Shown piece after piece: positions 33,336 to 45,678 of a stretch of DNA of 64,000 bases. A program made the translations under genes and the position numbers. The notes beneath the pieces were generated by a model. The model ran no database searches. It had not been told where the DNA came from and saw only the letters and a list, made by a program, of their open reading frames with translations. The number at the start of each line of letters is the position of its first letter. Within the stretch, counting starts at the first letter, position 1. The stretch comes from Amia ocellicauda. Taxonomy: Eukaryota > Chordata > Actinopteri > Amiiformes > Amiidae. The stretch spans positions 1 to 64,000 of the forward strand of contig NW_027102750.1 of NCBI RefSeq assembly GCF_036373705.1, written 5' to 3'.

Positions 33336-33425
33336 AACCCAATTAACCAAATTGTTCACTCAGTTGTCCTCGTTCTCTCAAGTATATAAAAAGGTCACAC
33401 GAGGACTCATGATTGTACAAGAAAA

Positions 33426-34250
33426 ATGGAGCCACAAAGAGCAGAAAGGGGAAGAGGGAGGGGAAGACACAGAGGACGATGAAGGCGACGGAATATATTG
33501 AATGAAATAAGAGCCACACTGGTTGATAGTGTAATCAACCATGGGATGAGTATGCGAAAAGCTGGGCAGTGAGTGCAGCCCAATTTGAGCCTCTTTACTG
33601 TGGCTGGAATCATCAGGACATTCAGGACTACGAACCGGTGAGTGGGTATAAATTTACCATGCACAATATTTGGATTTCATATATCAACAAGAGTACTGCA
33701 AGTCTGTACATCACATTGTATTGTTTGCATACAGGGCTGAGAAGACCAGCTGCTGGTGGGAGAAACGAGGCTGAAATAGTCAACATGGTGTTGGCAAAAA
33801 ATGCGATTAGACTCAGAGAAATCCAAACGTGTATAATAGAGGACAATGGGATGTTTCAGAACATAGACCATGTTTCAATATCCACTATTGATCGTTTGCT
33901 GAGAAGGCACAGGATGAGCATGAAGCAAATATATCGTGTACCATTTGAGAGGAACTCTGATCGTGTGAAAGAGATGTGCTACTTTTACATGCAAGTGAGT
34001 ATGAAACTGTTTCCAGTACTATTGTGCACTTGGAAGAGACAGAGGTCCAGGAAGTGCAGTAATGCACCATGTTCTAATCACTGTTCCTACATGGTCAGAG
34101 AATACTCAAGCTTGATGCCAGCGATGACCACATTGAGTTCATCTATGTGGACGAGGTAGGATTCAAGAGGCAGTGCTGGGGAAGGAACATCATTGGCCAG
34201 CGAGCAGGTCCCTGGCCAAAGGGGTGGAAACATAACCATGTGGGCTGCTA
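33426..34250 (+). pseudogene. IS630/Tc1-like transposase, exons 1-3 of a truncated copy
   Basis: Exon 1 (33426-33637): ATG, an Arg/Gly-rich start, then LNEIRATLVDSVINHGMSM and AGIIRTFRTTNR. Two in-frame TGA codons break it. Intron 33638-33734 is GT-AG, phase 2. Exon 2 (33735-33994): RRPAAGGRNEAEIVNMVLA, RLREIQTCIIEDN and RVPFERNSDRVKEM, with a one-base shift near its start. A GT donor follows YMQ. Exon 3 (34099-34250): IEFIYVDEVGF, with the first catalytic Asp of the DDE triad, then GRNIIGQRA. The rest of the catalytic domain is missing, and a LINE tail follows at 34310. Confidence 0.8.
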
Positions 34251-34309
34251 TCAGTCATTGCATTTTTATGCTTGTTATATATAAATACATTGATAATTTT
34301 TGGGTAGGC

Positions 34310-34625
34310 AGGATCATCCATGCATCCATCCATTTTCAAAACCACTTAGGGTCGCAGGGAAGCTGGAGCTGATCCTAGCACACATAGGGTGCAAGGCAGG
34401 AACACACCCAGGGCAGGATGCCAGGCCAGCACTGGGCAACACACACATACAGGGCAATTTAGTATGGCCAATTAAGCTAACCCACATGTCGTTGGACGGT
34501 GGGAGGAAACCCACATGTACCCGGGGAAAACATGCAAACTCCATACAGACAGGCAACCCAAGCTGGGTCTTGAACCTGGGACCCCTAGAGCTGTAAGGCA
34601 ACACACCACTGTGCCACGCCTGGCC
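34310..34625. repeat. L2-type tail repeat, second copy
   Basis: CCATCCATTTTCAAAACCAC, then CAGGATGCCAGGCCAGCACT, then GGGAGGAAACCCACATG. Same module and orientation as 33020-33335. Confidence 0.75.
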
Positions 34626-35079
34626 AGGATCAAACATTGTATAATATAAAGTTCTTTACTGTCTGTGTTGATGGATTCTTTTTGTTTTCCTACATGAATC
34701 TTCCATTTTGAGGAGAGAGTTTTATTTTTCTAAACACAGTGTATTCTTAATGCTCAGTGTGAGAAACAGATATGATGTATGTGTGTGTGATTCTGACCCA
34801 ATTCTTTGATTTTGAGGGCTGTGTATATAGTTTTTAGGCCAGAATTTTCCCCTCTGTGTGTTTAGCAGATGTGACTTTTTATTATGGGCATTGTGTTAAC
34901 AGTTTAGGAGTATTGTGGTATAATAGTGTGTATGCAATTGGGAAAAACTATAAAACCATTCAAATGTTTTTAGAGGACTGCAAGAAAACCAGTATCTGGT
35001 CGACTGTTCACCCCAGAGCAGGAGACGCACATTGTAAATATAAAATAACTGCATCACACTCAGAGAACTGCAGGACCAC

Positions 35080-35965
35080 ATAATGGCAGATAACACACAT
35101 TCCACAACATCAACAGAGTGAGTCTCTCTGCACTCTCTCGTCTACTGAAACTTAATAGAATTGGGATGAAGCAGCTATACAGAGTTCCTTTTGAACAAAA
35201 CTCAGACCGTGTAAAACAACTGAGATATGAATATCTGCACGTAAGATATACTATCCTATCATTGGTACTGGATCTGGAAGTGCATGGTGCTACATCATAT
35301 TGACTGATCCCTGTCTTTTCATACTGTGCTACATTGTTTTGTCATGGAGCTAGAAGCAGATTCAGTGCATCGTGAGCTAATATATGTGGACGAGGCAGGT
35401 TTCAACCTTGCAAAAACAAGCGGCCACGGCAGAAATATCATCGGACACCGTGCAATCATCAACATCCCAGGACAATGTGGTGGCAACGTAACAATGTGTG
35501 CGGTCCTTCACCATCATGCAATCCTTGGCCCATACAACACTGCACACATCATCACATTTCTGGACACCCTCCACAAACAGACTAATCCCTAATGACTGGG
35601 TGCCAGAACAGCCCAGGTACGTTATCATCTGGGACAATGTTAGTTTCCACCGGGCTGCTGTGGTCCGCAATTGGTTCACAGGTCACCCACTTTTCATCAC
35701 ACTCAATCGCCCCCATAATCTGCGTTCTTGAATCCTATTGAAGAATTCTTCTCTGTATGACGTTGGAAGGTGTATGATCGCCAGCCCCACCAACGCATAC
35801 CCCTTCTACAGGCAATGGAGGAGGCTTGTGGAGACCTCGATCAGGGGTCATGCCAGGCCTGGATATGGCACTCCAAGTGATACTTTCCATGCTGCCTGGC
35901 TCAAGACAACATCGCATGTGATGTGGATGAAGTCTTATGGCCAGACCCACAAAGAAGGTGAGATG
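35080..35965 (+). pseudogene. IS630/Tc1-like transposase, C-terminal part of a second copy
   Basis: Covers LSALSRLLKLNRIGMKQLYR and RVPFEQNSDRVKQL, ending YLH at a GT donor (35242). The DDE domain follows from about 35345: ELIYVDEAGFN (first Asp), GRNIIGHRAIINIPGQCGGN, NTAHIITFLDTLH, then in another frame YVIIWDNVSFHRAAVV (second Asp). A degraded NPIEEFFS region (Glu) and the tail as far as the LWPDP region at 35935-35945 follow. Stops and shifts at about 35590 and 35730 prevent expression. It overlaps the copy at 33426 in protein coordinates, so these are two insertions, not one split gene. Confidence 0.82.
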
Positions 35966-36099
35966 TAGACTAATTTTTTCTGTTCTTTTTCCTAGCACAA
36001 ATGTCTTTTCTTCTACTGCATTTTTGTTGTTTGAGGAGTGTTAGAACATTGAGAGAAAGAAAAAAAAACATTCCCCTTATTTGTATTGATAATGGGTTA

Positions 36100-36438
36100 C
36101 AGTGAGGGAAAAAAGTATTTGATTCCCTGCTGATTTTGTACGTTTAAGAGAGTGCTCCCTTTAAGAGAGTGCTCCTAACCTCAGCTCATTACCTGTATTA
36201 AAGACACCTGGGAGCCAGAAATCTTGCTGATTGATAGGGGATCAAATACTTATTTCCCTCATTAACATGCAAATCAATTTATAACTTTTTGAAATGCGTT
36301 TTTCTGGATTTTTTTGTTGTTATTCTGTCTCTCACTGTTAAAATACACCTACCATTAAAATTATAGACTGATCATTTTTTTGTCAGTGGGCAAACGTACA
36401 AAATCAGCAGGGGATCAAATACTTTTTTCCCCTCACTG
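36100..36438. mobile_element. Tc1/mariner-type MITE
   Basis: 339 bp with inverted ends: CAGTGAGGGAAAAAAGTATT at the left and its mirror at the right (AATACTTTTTTCCCCTCACTG). The TA dinucleotide is duplicated at 36098-36099 and 36439-36440. A partial third copy of the end sequence (ATCAAATACTTATTTCCCTC) lies inside at 36240. It encodes nothing. Confidence 0.88.
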
Positions 36439-36471
36439 TATGTTCGGAATACACATTATTAGTATTATTTT

Positions 36472-37245
36472 TTTTTCTTGGCAGACGCCCTTATCCAGGG
36501 CGACTTACAAAATAGAAGCGCAATACAAAGTGCAAGAATACAATTCAGTACAAGGCATCAACCATTACAAATTAAAATTTACATTATACAAGGCAATTCA
36601 AAACATAATACATTTTACAACTTCCAATTTACACAAGTAAATACAATAAGTAAAGTCATACATCCTGGAAAGTGAAAGCTAAGTGCTGTCAAGATGTTAG
36701 GTCCCAGTCAAGGGCTACGGGAAAGGGAGCAAGGGGGAAATCAATAATACAAGTATTAGTAATACAAGGCAAGAAGCATGGTAAAATGTTGTGAAGTGCT
36801 ACCTTACAGGAGAGTAAAGGGACTAATATTACAACTAATATATCCTTCCGGCGCTAACTCAAGACATCTTTTCAGACAGTACTTGTAATATTAGTCCCTT
36901 TAATCCCCGTTAGATAGCACTTCATAGCATTTTGTCATGCTTCTTGGATTATTGATTGATTTTCCTCCTTGCTCCCTTTCCCGTAACCCTTGACTGTACC
37001 TTACATCTTGACAGCACTTAGCTTTACTTTCCAGGATGTATGTCCGCACTTACTGCACTTAACTGTATAAATTGGAAGTTGTAAAATGTATTATATCTTG
37101 AATTGCTTTGTTTAATGTAAATTTGAATCTGTAATGTTTGATGCCTTGTATTTAACTGTATTCTTGCACTTTGTATTGCACTTATTTTGTAAGTCGCCCT
37201 GGATAAGGGCGTCTGCCAAGAAATAAAAAAAATAATAATAATATT
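36472..37245. repeat. large palindrome of two opposed L2-like LINE tails
   Basis: The left arm (36478-36845) begins GCAGACGCCCTTATCCAGGG. The right arm (36885-37225) ends in its reverse complement CCCTGGATAAGGGCGTCTGC. The arms correspond along about 350 bp, with a spacer of roughly 40-50 bp. Just before the right arm the plus strand encodes SRHLFRQYL, the end of the same ORF2. These are therefore two insertions of one family, tail outwards. Confidence 0.85.
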
Positions 37246-37299
37246 GTGTCGGTATCGGGAGCCAGTGGCGGGAGCGGAGCAGTGGAGTAGTGTGTGCGA

Positions 37300-38690
37300 G
37301 GGAAAGAGATTACCAGGTGAGCCGCAGAGTTCTGGATGAGCTGGAGCAGCGGGTAGTAGTTGCAGGCAGGCCGGCCAGGAGGGAGTTGCAGTAGTCCAGG
37401 CGGGAGAGGACCAGTGACTGGACGAGCAGCTGAGTCAAGAAGTTGGTGCGGAAGGGACGGATTCGGCGTATGTTGCTCAGGAAGAATCTGCAGGTGCCTG
37501 TCAGTGTGGTGATGTGCTGGGTGTAGGAGAGCGCAGGATCAAGGATGACTCCTAGATTTTTAGCGGAAGAAGCAGGAGAAAGTGTGGTGGATTCCAAGGG
37601 GATTGAGATGGGGAGATCAGCAGAAGGTGAGGAAGAGTGGGGGAAAAAGAGGAGATCCGATTTAGAGAGGTTGAGCTTGAGGTGGTGTGACTGCATCCAG
37701 GCGGAGATAGCAGACAAACAGGAAGAGATGCGAGAAGGGATGAGAGGGTAAGAAGAGGGAAAAGACAGGAAGATCTGGGCATCATCTGCATAGAAGTGGT
37801 AGGAGAAACCATGGGATGCGATGAGGGGGCCCAGGGAGCGAGTGTAGAGAGAGAACAGGAGCGGGCCCAGGATGGAGCCTTGGGGTACGTCTATGAGGAG
37901 AGGTTGGGGGGTGGATGAGGAACCTTGCCATGTCACTTGGTAGGTCCAGTCGTTGAGGTAGGAGGAGATCCAGGTGAGAGCAGTTCCAGAGATACCGAGG
38001 TCAGCAAGGTAGGAGAGGAGGATGGAGTGATCGACAGTGTCAAATGCTGCAGAGAGATCAAGGAGGATGAGGACTGAGGAGAGGGAGGCCGCCCGAGCAC
38101 ACCGGGGGGAGTCAGTGACTGCCAGGAGAGCCGTCTCGGTGGTGATTCTGAGTCTGAGATGTCCAGGGGTGTCACGAAGAGTTGCGAAGGGGAACAGCCT
38201 CTAGACAAGATGAGGTCTAACTGGCAACCTGCACTGTGAGTGGGTGGAGACGAAGAGAGAAGTTAAAGGAGTAAAAGAGAGGAAGAAATCCGGCAGAGTG
38301 GGAGGGTTTGGAGAGGATGGTAGGTGAGGACAGCGAGGGGAGGGAGGAGAGAAGAAAGTCGAGTTCATCCAGGAAGGTGGTGAGTGGACCAGGAGGACAG
38401 TAGAGAACTAGAAGAAAGAGGTGAGAGGGAATTCAAAGCTGTTGGAGGCGATAGAGGAGAGAGAAGGGGGTGGCACAGAGAAGAGCAGAGAAGGGGAGAT
38501 CAGGAGCCCTATTCCCCCCCCACCCAGTAAGACAGGGGGAGTGGGACAGGACAAACACAGAGGATAAGGCAGCAGGGGTGGATGAGTTCTCCGGGGAAAT
38601 CCATGTCTCAGTGAGAGCAAGGAAATCCAGAGAGTGGTGGGAGGCGAAGGCGGAGATGAAGTCGGCCTTGTTGGAAGCATACTTTACACA
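37300..38690 (-). pseudogene. L2-like LINE with endonuclease fused to reverse transcriptase by internal deletion
   Basis: The minus block 38680-38408 carries an endonuclease piece (GGGGIGLLISPSLLFSVPPP, SNSFEFPLTSFF). 38208-37933 and the following sequence give SSVLILLDLSAAFDTVDHSI-like residues, and 37936-37310 carries DVPQGSILGPLLFSLYTRSL, FSYHFYADDAQIFLSF, AKNLGVILDPALSY and LVLSRLDYCNSLLAGLP. Catalytic YADD is present, but the segment between endonuclease and box A is largely missing and the frame is broken. It ends near 37300, just beyond the palindrome. Confidence 0.85.
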
Positions 38691-38879
38691 TTTGGATGCC
38701 TGTGTGTATGTGTGTTTACTACATGTATGAATAAACTTTATTGCAAACTGCTATGCCCTGTACATGAAAAAGCAAAAGCCACAAGTGTTTTTCATTTATA
38801 CTATCATTCATGCTTAGTTGGCGCTTTGTGTGCCTATTCAAATAATGGTTTGTGTGTACTGTATTGCATACGCAACCTA

Positions 38880-39932
38880 TCGTTATCTTTCAAGTCGGAA
38901 GCACTGCCCAAGGGGGAGGGGTTGCTGTATAACAAAGCTGTCGCAGGGGCAGAGGCAGCGAGCTGATAAGGGAGCCTGCCACGAGGTGCACCGCAAGTGT
39001 GCCTAGGCAACACAACTCCAGACAGTTACCTCAGGGATCCCGTAGGGCCGCACCTGAGCCGTCCAGGAGCGAGGACCATAGTCACGCTCTACCGGGAGCT
39101 GTCTGCTATCAGCATATACAAAGCGGGGCTACAGAGGTTAACTCTTATGCCCTCCACTTACAAGAACAAGGCCGGCTGCTCTACTAGTGCAGCTAGGAGC
39201 GAGGCCGTAATCTACTTGCACAATGTCTGGTGTAGGCAATCAAGCACTTGTGCGGCCTCCGTGCAATATCATGGCAGTGGACCCCTGATCCAATAGGAGC
39301 GGGTCACAGACCCAATGAGAAAAATACAATATAATACATAGCTGGCTAATCAGCAGAGTAGCCGAGCTGAACAATATACAATATAAACATATCGCATGAC
39401 AGGAAGACCTTCATGGATTTTACTGCCGCTGCTAGCACTCCTGCTGTGGAGGAAAAAGCCCTGTGGACAAACAACCAACACAGCAAGCAGTCGGAATATA
39501 TATAGAACTATATAAATACGACTATTATTTTTTAAAGGGTCTTCTTGTGAACGAAACTGAAACCGAAAGGGGCAGAATTGGGATTAGCTATCAATAATAA
39601 CTAAACACACACCAGACAGAGACTATGTGTAGTGAAAAACGGTGGTGAACAACACTATGAAGTGAGCCAGCTAGCCAGATGAAATACGCAGTTTGAATGT
39701 TTATTACAAACACAGAGAGCTTACATTCCTGAGTCCAGCGAAGAGGCAAAAGAGGATGAACCTCCGCTGACGTCACATTTTATAGAACAGGAAGTGGGAA
39801 GGGACCTGTTCTGAGTGACGCGCGCAGGTGCCAATGCCAGCTTTGATAGAGTGATGTTTCGATCGGGTTCCTACGGAAGTGCGCAGAAACCCCTCCCCCT
39901 TGGGCAGTGCTTCCGACTTGAAAGATAACATA
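38880..39932. mobile_element. MITE-like element with ~45-bp terminal inverted repeats
   Basis: GTTATCTTTCAAGTCGGAAG at 38881 recurs in reverse complement as CTTCCGACTTGAAAGATAAC ending near 39930. The similarity extends through CACTGCCCAAGGGGGAGGGG. About 1.05 kb lies between, with no recognisable protein. The target duplication is unclear. Confidence 0.65.
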
Positions 39933-42350
39933 ATGATATGATTATCTGTAACCCACTTTACTCTTATATCTGACAATTGAGATTCACACAGAAATGTTTT
40001 TACTTTGATTAACTTTAGTCAATCTCTCAATGAAGCTAAATAAAATGTATTGTGTTTGTTGAACGAAAGTTGTTGATTGATTTTGAAGTCGTGAAAAATG
40101 TTTTATAGTCTGTAATTAGTAAGCAAACTTCGGAGGTTTCAGGAGAAGCATGCAATCTGCCTTAATGTTTCTAAATAGCCCTATTGTAAATATAAACCAA
40201 AGATATTAAATGTTGTAATTTCCAAAACAGGGCAGTTGCCATAATATCAGGTACTGTCAAATGTTCTCTAGCCGAAAACTGTTTTTTTCAGTTTGTTACG
40301 CCATGGCGTCCAACTCGTAACACCTTTTTTCACTATGTCACCATAGAGACATTTCAAGCCAGGCAGTTTATTAGGTTTACAAATAATAATAAATAATCTA
40401 GCTGCTGTTTGACGTCTCCCATGTCAGCTTCTCCTTGTACTGCTTCGAGACAGGACAGAAGATTGCTTTAGTTTCTATGTCGCCACAGTTTCAATGAAGG
40501 CACTGTTCCTCGGAAGATGTCACAGAAAATATACAGTATCCTCTTGGACTGGGGCTGGTATTGCGAGACCATGACCGTGCAGGCCCCACACCCCCATCTC
40601 CACAGCCATACTTCGTCCCAGTCAGCCTCACTGCGGAGAATAAAGGAGTCAAGGAAAAACATCCTTGGCAAGAATTCATGAGCTCGGCAGGATGACACAA
40701 AGAAGGAAATACTACAGAGTAACGAAACAATCACCAATCTAGATGTACACGTAATGTCACTTAAGGAAATATTGAAAGTTTAAAGTTTTTAAATACTGAT
40801 TATCCCCCAGTCCATTATACTGTGGGTGCAAATATTATATTTCCTCATAGTTTACATTTGCTTACTATAGTATGTTTTTCCAAGGTTTTGCATGTAAACA
40901 ATACATTAGCTGTTCTTCTCTTATAATATTATTATTGTTATACTGTTTAAAGTTATTGGATCCTATAGGGTATGAAGTTAAAAGTCACACATGAAAGAAG
41001 ACAACAACATGCCAAAAAATGCAACGAAGTATCCCATAACCACAATATGTAATCTTTACATGCAAAAGTTAATAGAAACAAGAATATCGAAGTTGCCATG
41101 GTAAGAATACATAATGTCTCCGTATAGAATAGTATTCAAAGTTATACAGTATATCTAACCTTTAATTAGTTATTTTAAATCAAACTTATGTGTAATGATT
41201 GTAGGCTATTCATATTGCAGATATTAAACCACTAAAAACATGATCCTAAGTCAAACTCACTAACAAGCCATTCAGCGGTGGTTCTAGCCCCTTTCATCTC
41301 GGGGGGCATGGCTGGGGCCAGTTGTAATCGTAGCGGGGCCATCATCGGGGGGGTGTATTGTCCATGATGTTAGTGGTGGGGGGGGTGCTGACAGTGTTTT
41401 GTCCACGGTGCCAGTTAGGGGGGCCACAGGGGGTATGTGCCAAATTTGAGGTATGTGCCTATCCTGCGTTTTCTTTTTTTTCTTATTTCTTTTTTTTTTT
41501 ACATACCAAAGTAAAGCTGTGACCTTATTTGGCAAAGTAGGGTTCAGGATTTAAATTCACAGTGGCTACCTGAACTAACAGTAATGGGGCACACAACAAG
41601 TAAACAGAGAAAATAACTACACTATTCCTACCCTCCCAAATCTTACAGGACAGGACAGGTGAGATGCCCCTACTCCAAGATACTTATACAATAGAAAAAC
41701 TATGGTAATAATAATATAGCCCAAGACAAAAAATATTAATCTTTCTAGACTGTATTAAAGTTCAGCACTTCGGAAAAATAGAATTATTTTGTATTTCAAT
41801 AAAACAAAAATTATTACTGGTATCCACACACCCAACCAATGTAAATGTCACGGACGGTGTTAATTAGCTCCTTAATCACCATTACTTATTATATTTATAT
41901 TTCACTTCACTTTATGCAATATGGCTTGTGTATTTTGTTTGGTTCTATATTGCCATTATTTTGTGTGTTGATTATCTTTCACTTTATTGTTTAATTTGTT
42001 ATTCACTTAGTATTATTTTGATTGTTTGCACGCGTGCCTTATTATTTGTGTTTCTTTGAGCCAATCACCACCGCACAACTCACCTGGGTCCACCTGCACT
42101 CTTCACACGCGTCCCCACTTAATCACCCTGCCCTGGGAGAGGAGAGGAGGGAGCGTCTGATACGAGCCGCAGAGACCTCCCACATTGGAAAGTGGACTAC
42201 AGCAGACAGGAGGGGAGGTGGCAGACCTGGGAGCAGGACCCAGATCAACACGGCGCACAGGGACAGAATAGTGATGTCGTTCGCGAATGTGCCGGGTCCC
42301 GTCTGAGAAAGGATGTCTGTTCTTATGTTTTTATTTCTTATAAATGAATA
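39933..42350. other. no recognisable gene
   Basis: Mostly AT-rich. A G-rich stretch at 41280-41430 (CAGCGGTGGTTCTAGCCCC at 41274) resembles a hAT end, but no partner end was found. A minus frame at 40468-40737 has no known motif. Confidence 0.45.
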
Positions 42351-42351
42351 C

Positions 42352-42897
42352 AAGACAGAAAAAAAGTATGAATGTTGTGTTGATGTGCTGCGTATGATGA
42401 CATTGTCCCGGTGCTCCCGTTTGGTGCAGCACACACACCTCAACACAAGATTCAGTCAGTGCGAGTGGTGCGGCCGAGCAGTGTGGCGAAAAAAAAATAC
42501 GATCTTCCAACAGCAATTTCAACTAAAAAAGGAACACAATACAAACTCTTCAATGTAAAGCCAAAATTCACAACAAGCCAAAAAAAAAAAAAAAACGGGT
42601 TAATTGTTGTTTTAGATCAATTGATTGGAATATAGCTAATAGGATCAGCACAATCCAATCAATCAATCACTCACTCACTTGGCCCTGTTACACAGACTGA
42701 TTAATAGCAGTATGTTTAAGTCTAACCATAAATTCATAAATTAAAGCAAAGAAACTATTACTATGGGCAAGGACTTGTATAAAATCAAGTTTAAACAATG
42801 AAAACATGTAATCAAATACACATAATCCCACAAACAAATACATATAGATTTAAAATAGAGTCAGAGAGCTCCCGTCAACTGAACAGCTCCCCAGCAT
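42352..42897 (+). repeat. ~540-bp inverted repeat, left arm
   Basis: Reverse complement of 49558-50110. Shared words include GTATGATGACATTGTCCCGG, GAGTGGTGCGGCCGAGCAG, TAGCTAATAGGATCAGC and GAGCTCCCGTCAACTGAACA. The similarity stops sharply after CAGCTCCCCAG. No protein is encoded. Confidence 0.85.
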
Positions 42898-43609
42898 TTG
42901 GCGCACACTGCACACTGCACACTGCACATGTAAAAACAAGCAGCCCCCTATTATCTGCACACAAACCAACACAAGCAATGCTAGCCATAGAAAGAGTCTC
43001 TCTTGTGTCTTCTGAGCACTGCTTATATCCCCATCTGCTCCCGGTATGACATCCCGTGATTGGTCGCAATGCTCAGTCCAATTAGGGTTAATAAGAGCCA
43101 ATTCAATCAGTGACAGAGCCGACTGGCTCATCACAGTACTACTATATTTACAGCATGACATAACAGCGTGGCGCTGGAGCGGGAAAGTGCGCTTCTTTTT
43201 GCACATCGTCTACATGCGCGAAAAGCCTGGACACTTGGGCTAAAAAAAAGACAAAAATAGAAAGTGTGAAATATGAACGTTAACATTGTAGCGCAAACAT
43301 TGGGCTTCGAGCCACGTGTAACAGACAGTGCGATTCAGAACAAAGTCAAAAATAGCTTCTGCACAACAATACAACTCTTAGCTAGTAAATTCATGTGGAA
43401 AATGGACGCCCCGTCTACAGGGCTGCGGCAAGTCGTGGCCTATTTGTTGGGGAAGGATGTTGAGCTCGGTTTTCCAAACGAGCCGCTGCATATTGACCTA
43501 TGTCTATTGTCTAAATGTCTATTTATTTATTGATGTATTCATTTATTTATTTCAACATGTATTGATTCATTGATGATTTTCTCTGTGTATTCATTTTTAA
43601 TTCTGGCAT

Positions 43610-43880
43610 GGATTATCCTGCATACAAAAGCAAAGGCCCGGGACAGTGCGAGCATGACTTATACAGCGCAGTGCAATCATGGTCGCTGCTTGACATCGTC
43701 CTGCAAATAAAAAAACATTGGCTGGATGTCAAGTCACACATTGCCGGGCCAGACCTCGAACCCGGATCCTCCGGATCGTCACCCTGCTGCTCTCCAGCTG
43801 AGCTACTCCGGCAACGGAACATCGGCGCGGAAGGGCGCTATTAACTGTGCGCTGTTTCTGCCGTCACTCATCTCCTGCAA
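43610..43880 (-). repeat. tRNA-containing repeat with leader and degraded hairpin, minus copy
   Basis: In minus orientation: a leader (TTGCAGGAGATGAGTGAC, AGAAACAGCGCAC, TTAATAGCGC), the tRNA-like unit at 43812-43742, then a hairpin-like stretch (GCAGCGACCATGATTGCACT). The same order of parts appears on plus at 46448-46700. Confidence 0.75.
43742..43812 (-). tRNA. tRNA-like sequence, probably a pseudogene
   Basis: It has an intact box A (TAGCTCAGCTGG) and box B (GGTTCGAGGTC), and acceptor strands GCCGGAG and CCCGGC that pair imperfectly. The anticodon arm does not fold cleanly, so I do not assign an amino acid. Confidence 0.55.
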
Positions 43881-44350
43881 TGCCGTGTTTATGTGAGAGC
43901 TGTGACGCGCTGTAGCAGCAACTACATGTTTACTACATCTCATCTCCTCTGGGGTTTCAGTGTTTGTGAGACGGTGACACTAAACGCTGAAGTATAATGT
44001 CGGCCAATAAGCGCACTGGACACCGCCCATTGGCTGTGATTGACACAGCGGGTTTGTATGACGTCATTCACTGCTACAATGATCGAGTCCAGAAATACAC
44101 CGTGGTCGTGCAAAAATGCTTTTTCTACTCTTGCGGTTTTTATTTTACACTACAGGAATAAATAACTAAACGAATATTAAATACATAGATACATGTCCCT
44201 GCCGATTCCAATGTTGGCGATTCATTGAACATGTAGCACTATTTGCACATGCATGTATTTATTGTCTCACATTAGAGATGAGATGTAGAAAACATGTAGT
44301 TGCTGCTACAGCGCGTCACAGCTCTCACATAAACACGGCATTGCACATGC
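43880..44350. repeat. inverted repeat pair, ~75-bp arms
   Basis: 43880-43957 (GCCGTGTTTATGTGAGAGCT, GACGCGCTGTAGCAGCAACT) is repeated in reverse complement at 44272-44343 (AGTTGCTGCTACAGCGCGTC). The spacer is about 320 bp. The left arm adjoins the leader of the tRNA-containing repeat. Confidence 0.85.
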
Positions 44351-44417
44351 CTGTAGCCAAAGTCCGTTTTTTTGTCTTCATTAAAATGATCCTTTACAGG
44401 AGTATTACATGCGAAGC

Positions 44418-45678
44418 CAAGGCCGGCCCTATCGGAATAGGCAAATGCTAGGGGCGCCCGAAAGAGTGAACATTTGTACGGAGGTTTGTTGCACTCAGTG
44501 CTTGTTATTGTGTGGAACCAAGTCACAGCAATTCCTGGTTATTAGCCAATAGGATGTGAGTGTTAATATGGGATGTCCTGTATAGAGCTGCTGTTAGGGA
44601 GTCAGTCAGTGAGTTGCACTGGGCAACAGCGGCACTTTGTACTGTCAAAAACAACACAAAAACAGCTATTGGGTTTTGCTGATTTCTATACATAAGCAGC
44701 TAAAATTGGACATTGTCAACCTCGCCTCTAAAATATAAAAGTGCGCACACGACCGGGGGTCACGGTGCCATAGCTTGTGTTCACCTAGAAACTCGTCCGG
44801 CAGCGGCGGACACAGCGGATTTCAGTGCAGACGCGTTTCAGCAGCGACACGTTTCCATCACACCCACCGGCACCGCGTCCAGTTTGCATATATAATGTTG
44901 CTTGATATGGGATTTTCCGCTGCTGATGTGTGGTTGTGAAGCAAAGATATGTTTGAATCCAAATCTGCCTGATTTCATGGAGATTTTGAGCTGTTTTTTG
45001 ACTTGTCTCCAGTTGTTAAAATCTTCCCCAGAACCCGCACCCTGAATTACTCAATCGTCTTCGCCCTCATTTTTCAACACTAATTTTGTGCAGTGCACAG
45101 TGGGACAAAGGGAAATGGTACAGACTTTAATCTAATAAGACACAAAATGCTTGAAAGTTTCTATTATGTTTATCTATATGACTACAATAATCTTTAACAA
45201 ATTAAAATGTAAGTGGTCTGAAACAGTTTTAATACAAATATATACATTTATTTAACCAGTTGATTTTTGTACTTTGTGAAATGAATGTACTAAATATAAG
45301 CAACGGGGTAAATGACTAATTCACAGATTTAGTCCATGTCTGGACCTTGACTATACCTTGACCAAGAAATGTGGACCCTGACACAACATAATTGACTACC
45401 CCTGCTGTAGAACATTGCTACATTATGCATATTGCACTAAGGTGTCTGTAATATCGTTTTTTCGTGCAATACTTTTTTAATACTGTATTTATAATTCATT
45501 TTATGTCACTTGTTTCTTTAAATTATGTTTTTATACTGTTTGTGTGGGGGTTTTGTTTCTAAAATAAAGAAGATCTCAAAGACATAAAGCTATGCAGTCT
45601 GTGAGTGTATGAACACAATGACCCTGCGATGCAGGGGGCACCACTTAAAATCTTGCCTAGGGCACCAAATTGGCCCTG
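44418..45678. mobile_element. hAT-like non-autonomous element
   Basis: 1261 bp. The ends are CAAGGCCGGCCCTA at 44418 and, in reverse complement, CAGGGCCAATTTGG at 45678. Flanking 8-mers are TGCGAAGC (44410-44417) and TGCGCAGC (45679-45686), a target duplication with one mismatch. No transposase is visible. Confidence 0.65.

Noticed and set aside
33426-35965. A single intact transposase gene split by a long intron
   Set aside because: The two parts overlap in protein coordinates (both contain the RVPFExNSDRVK and YVDE regions), so they are two separate damaged copies.
40468-40737. Cys/Trp-containing 89-codon minus frame
   Set aside because: It looks protein-like, but I recognise no family and see no neighbouring exon.
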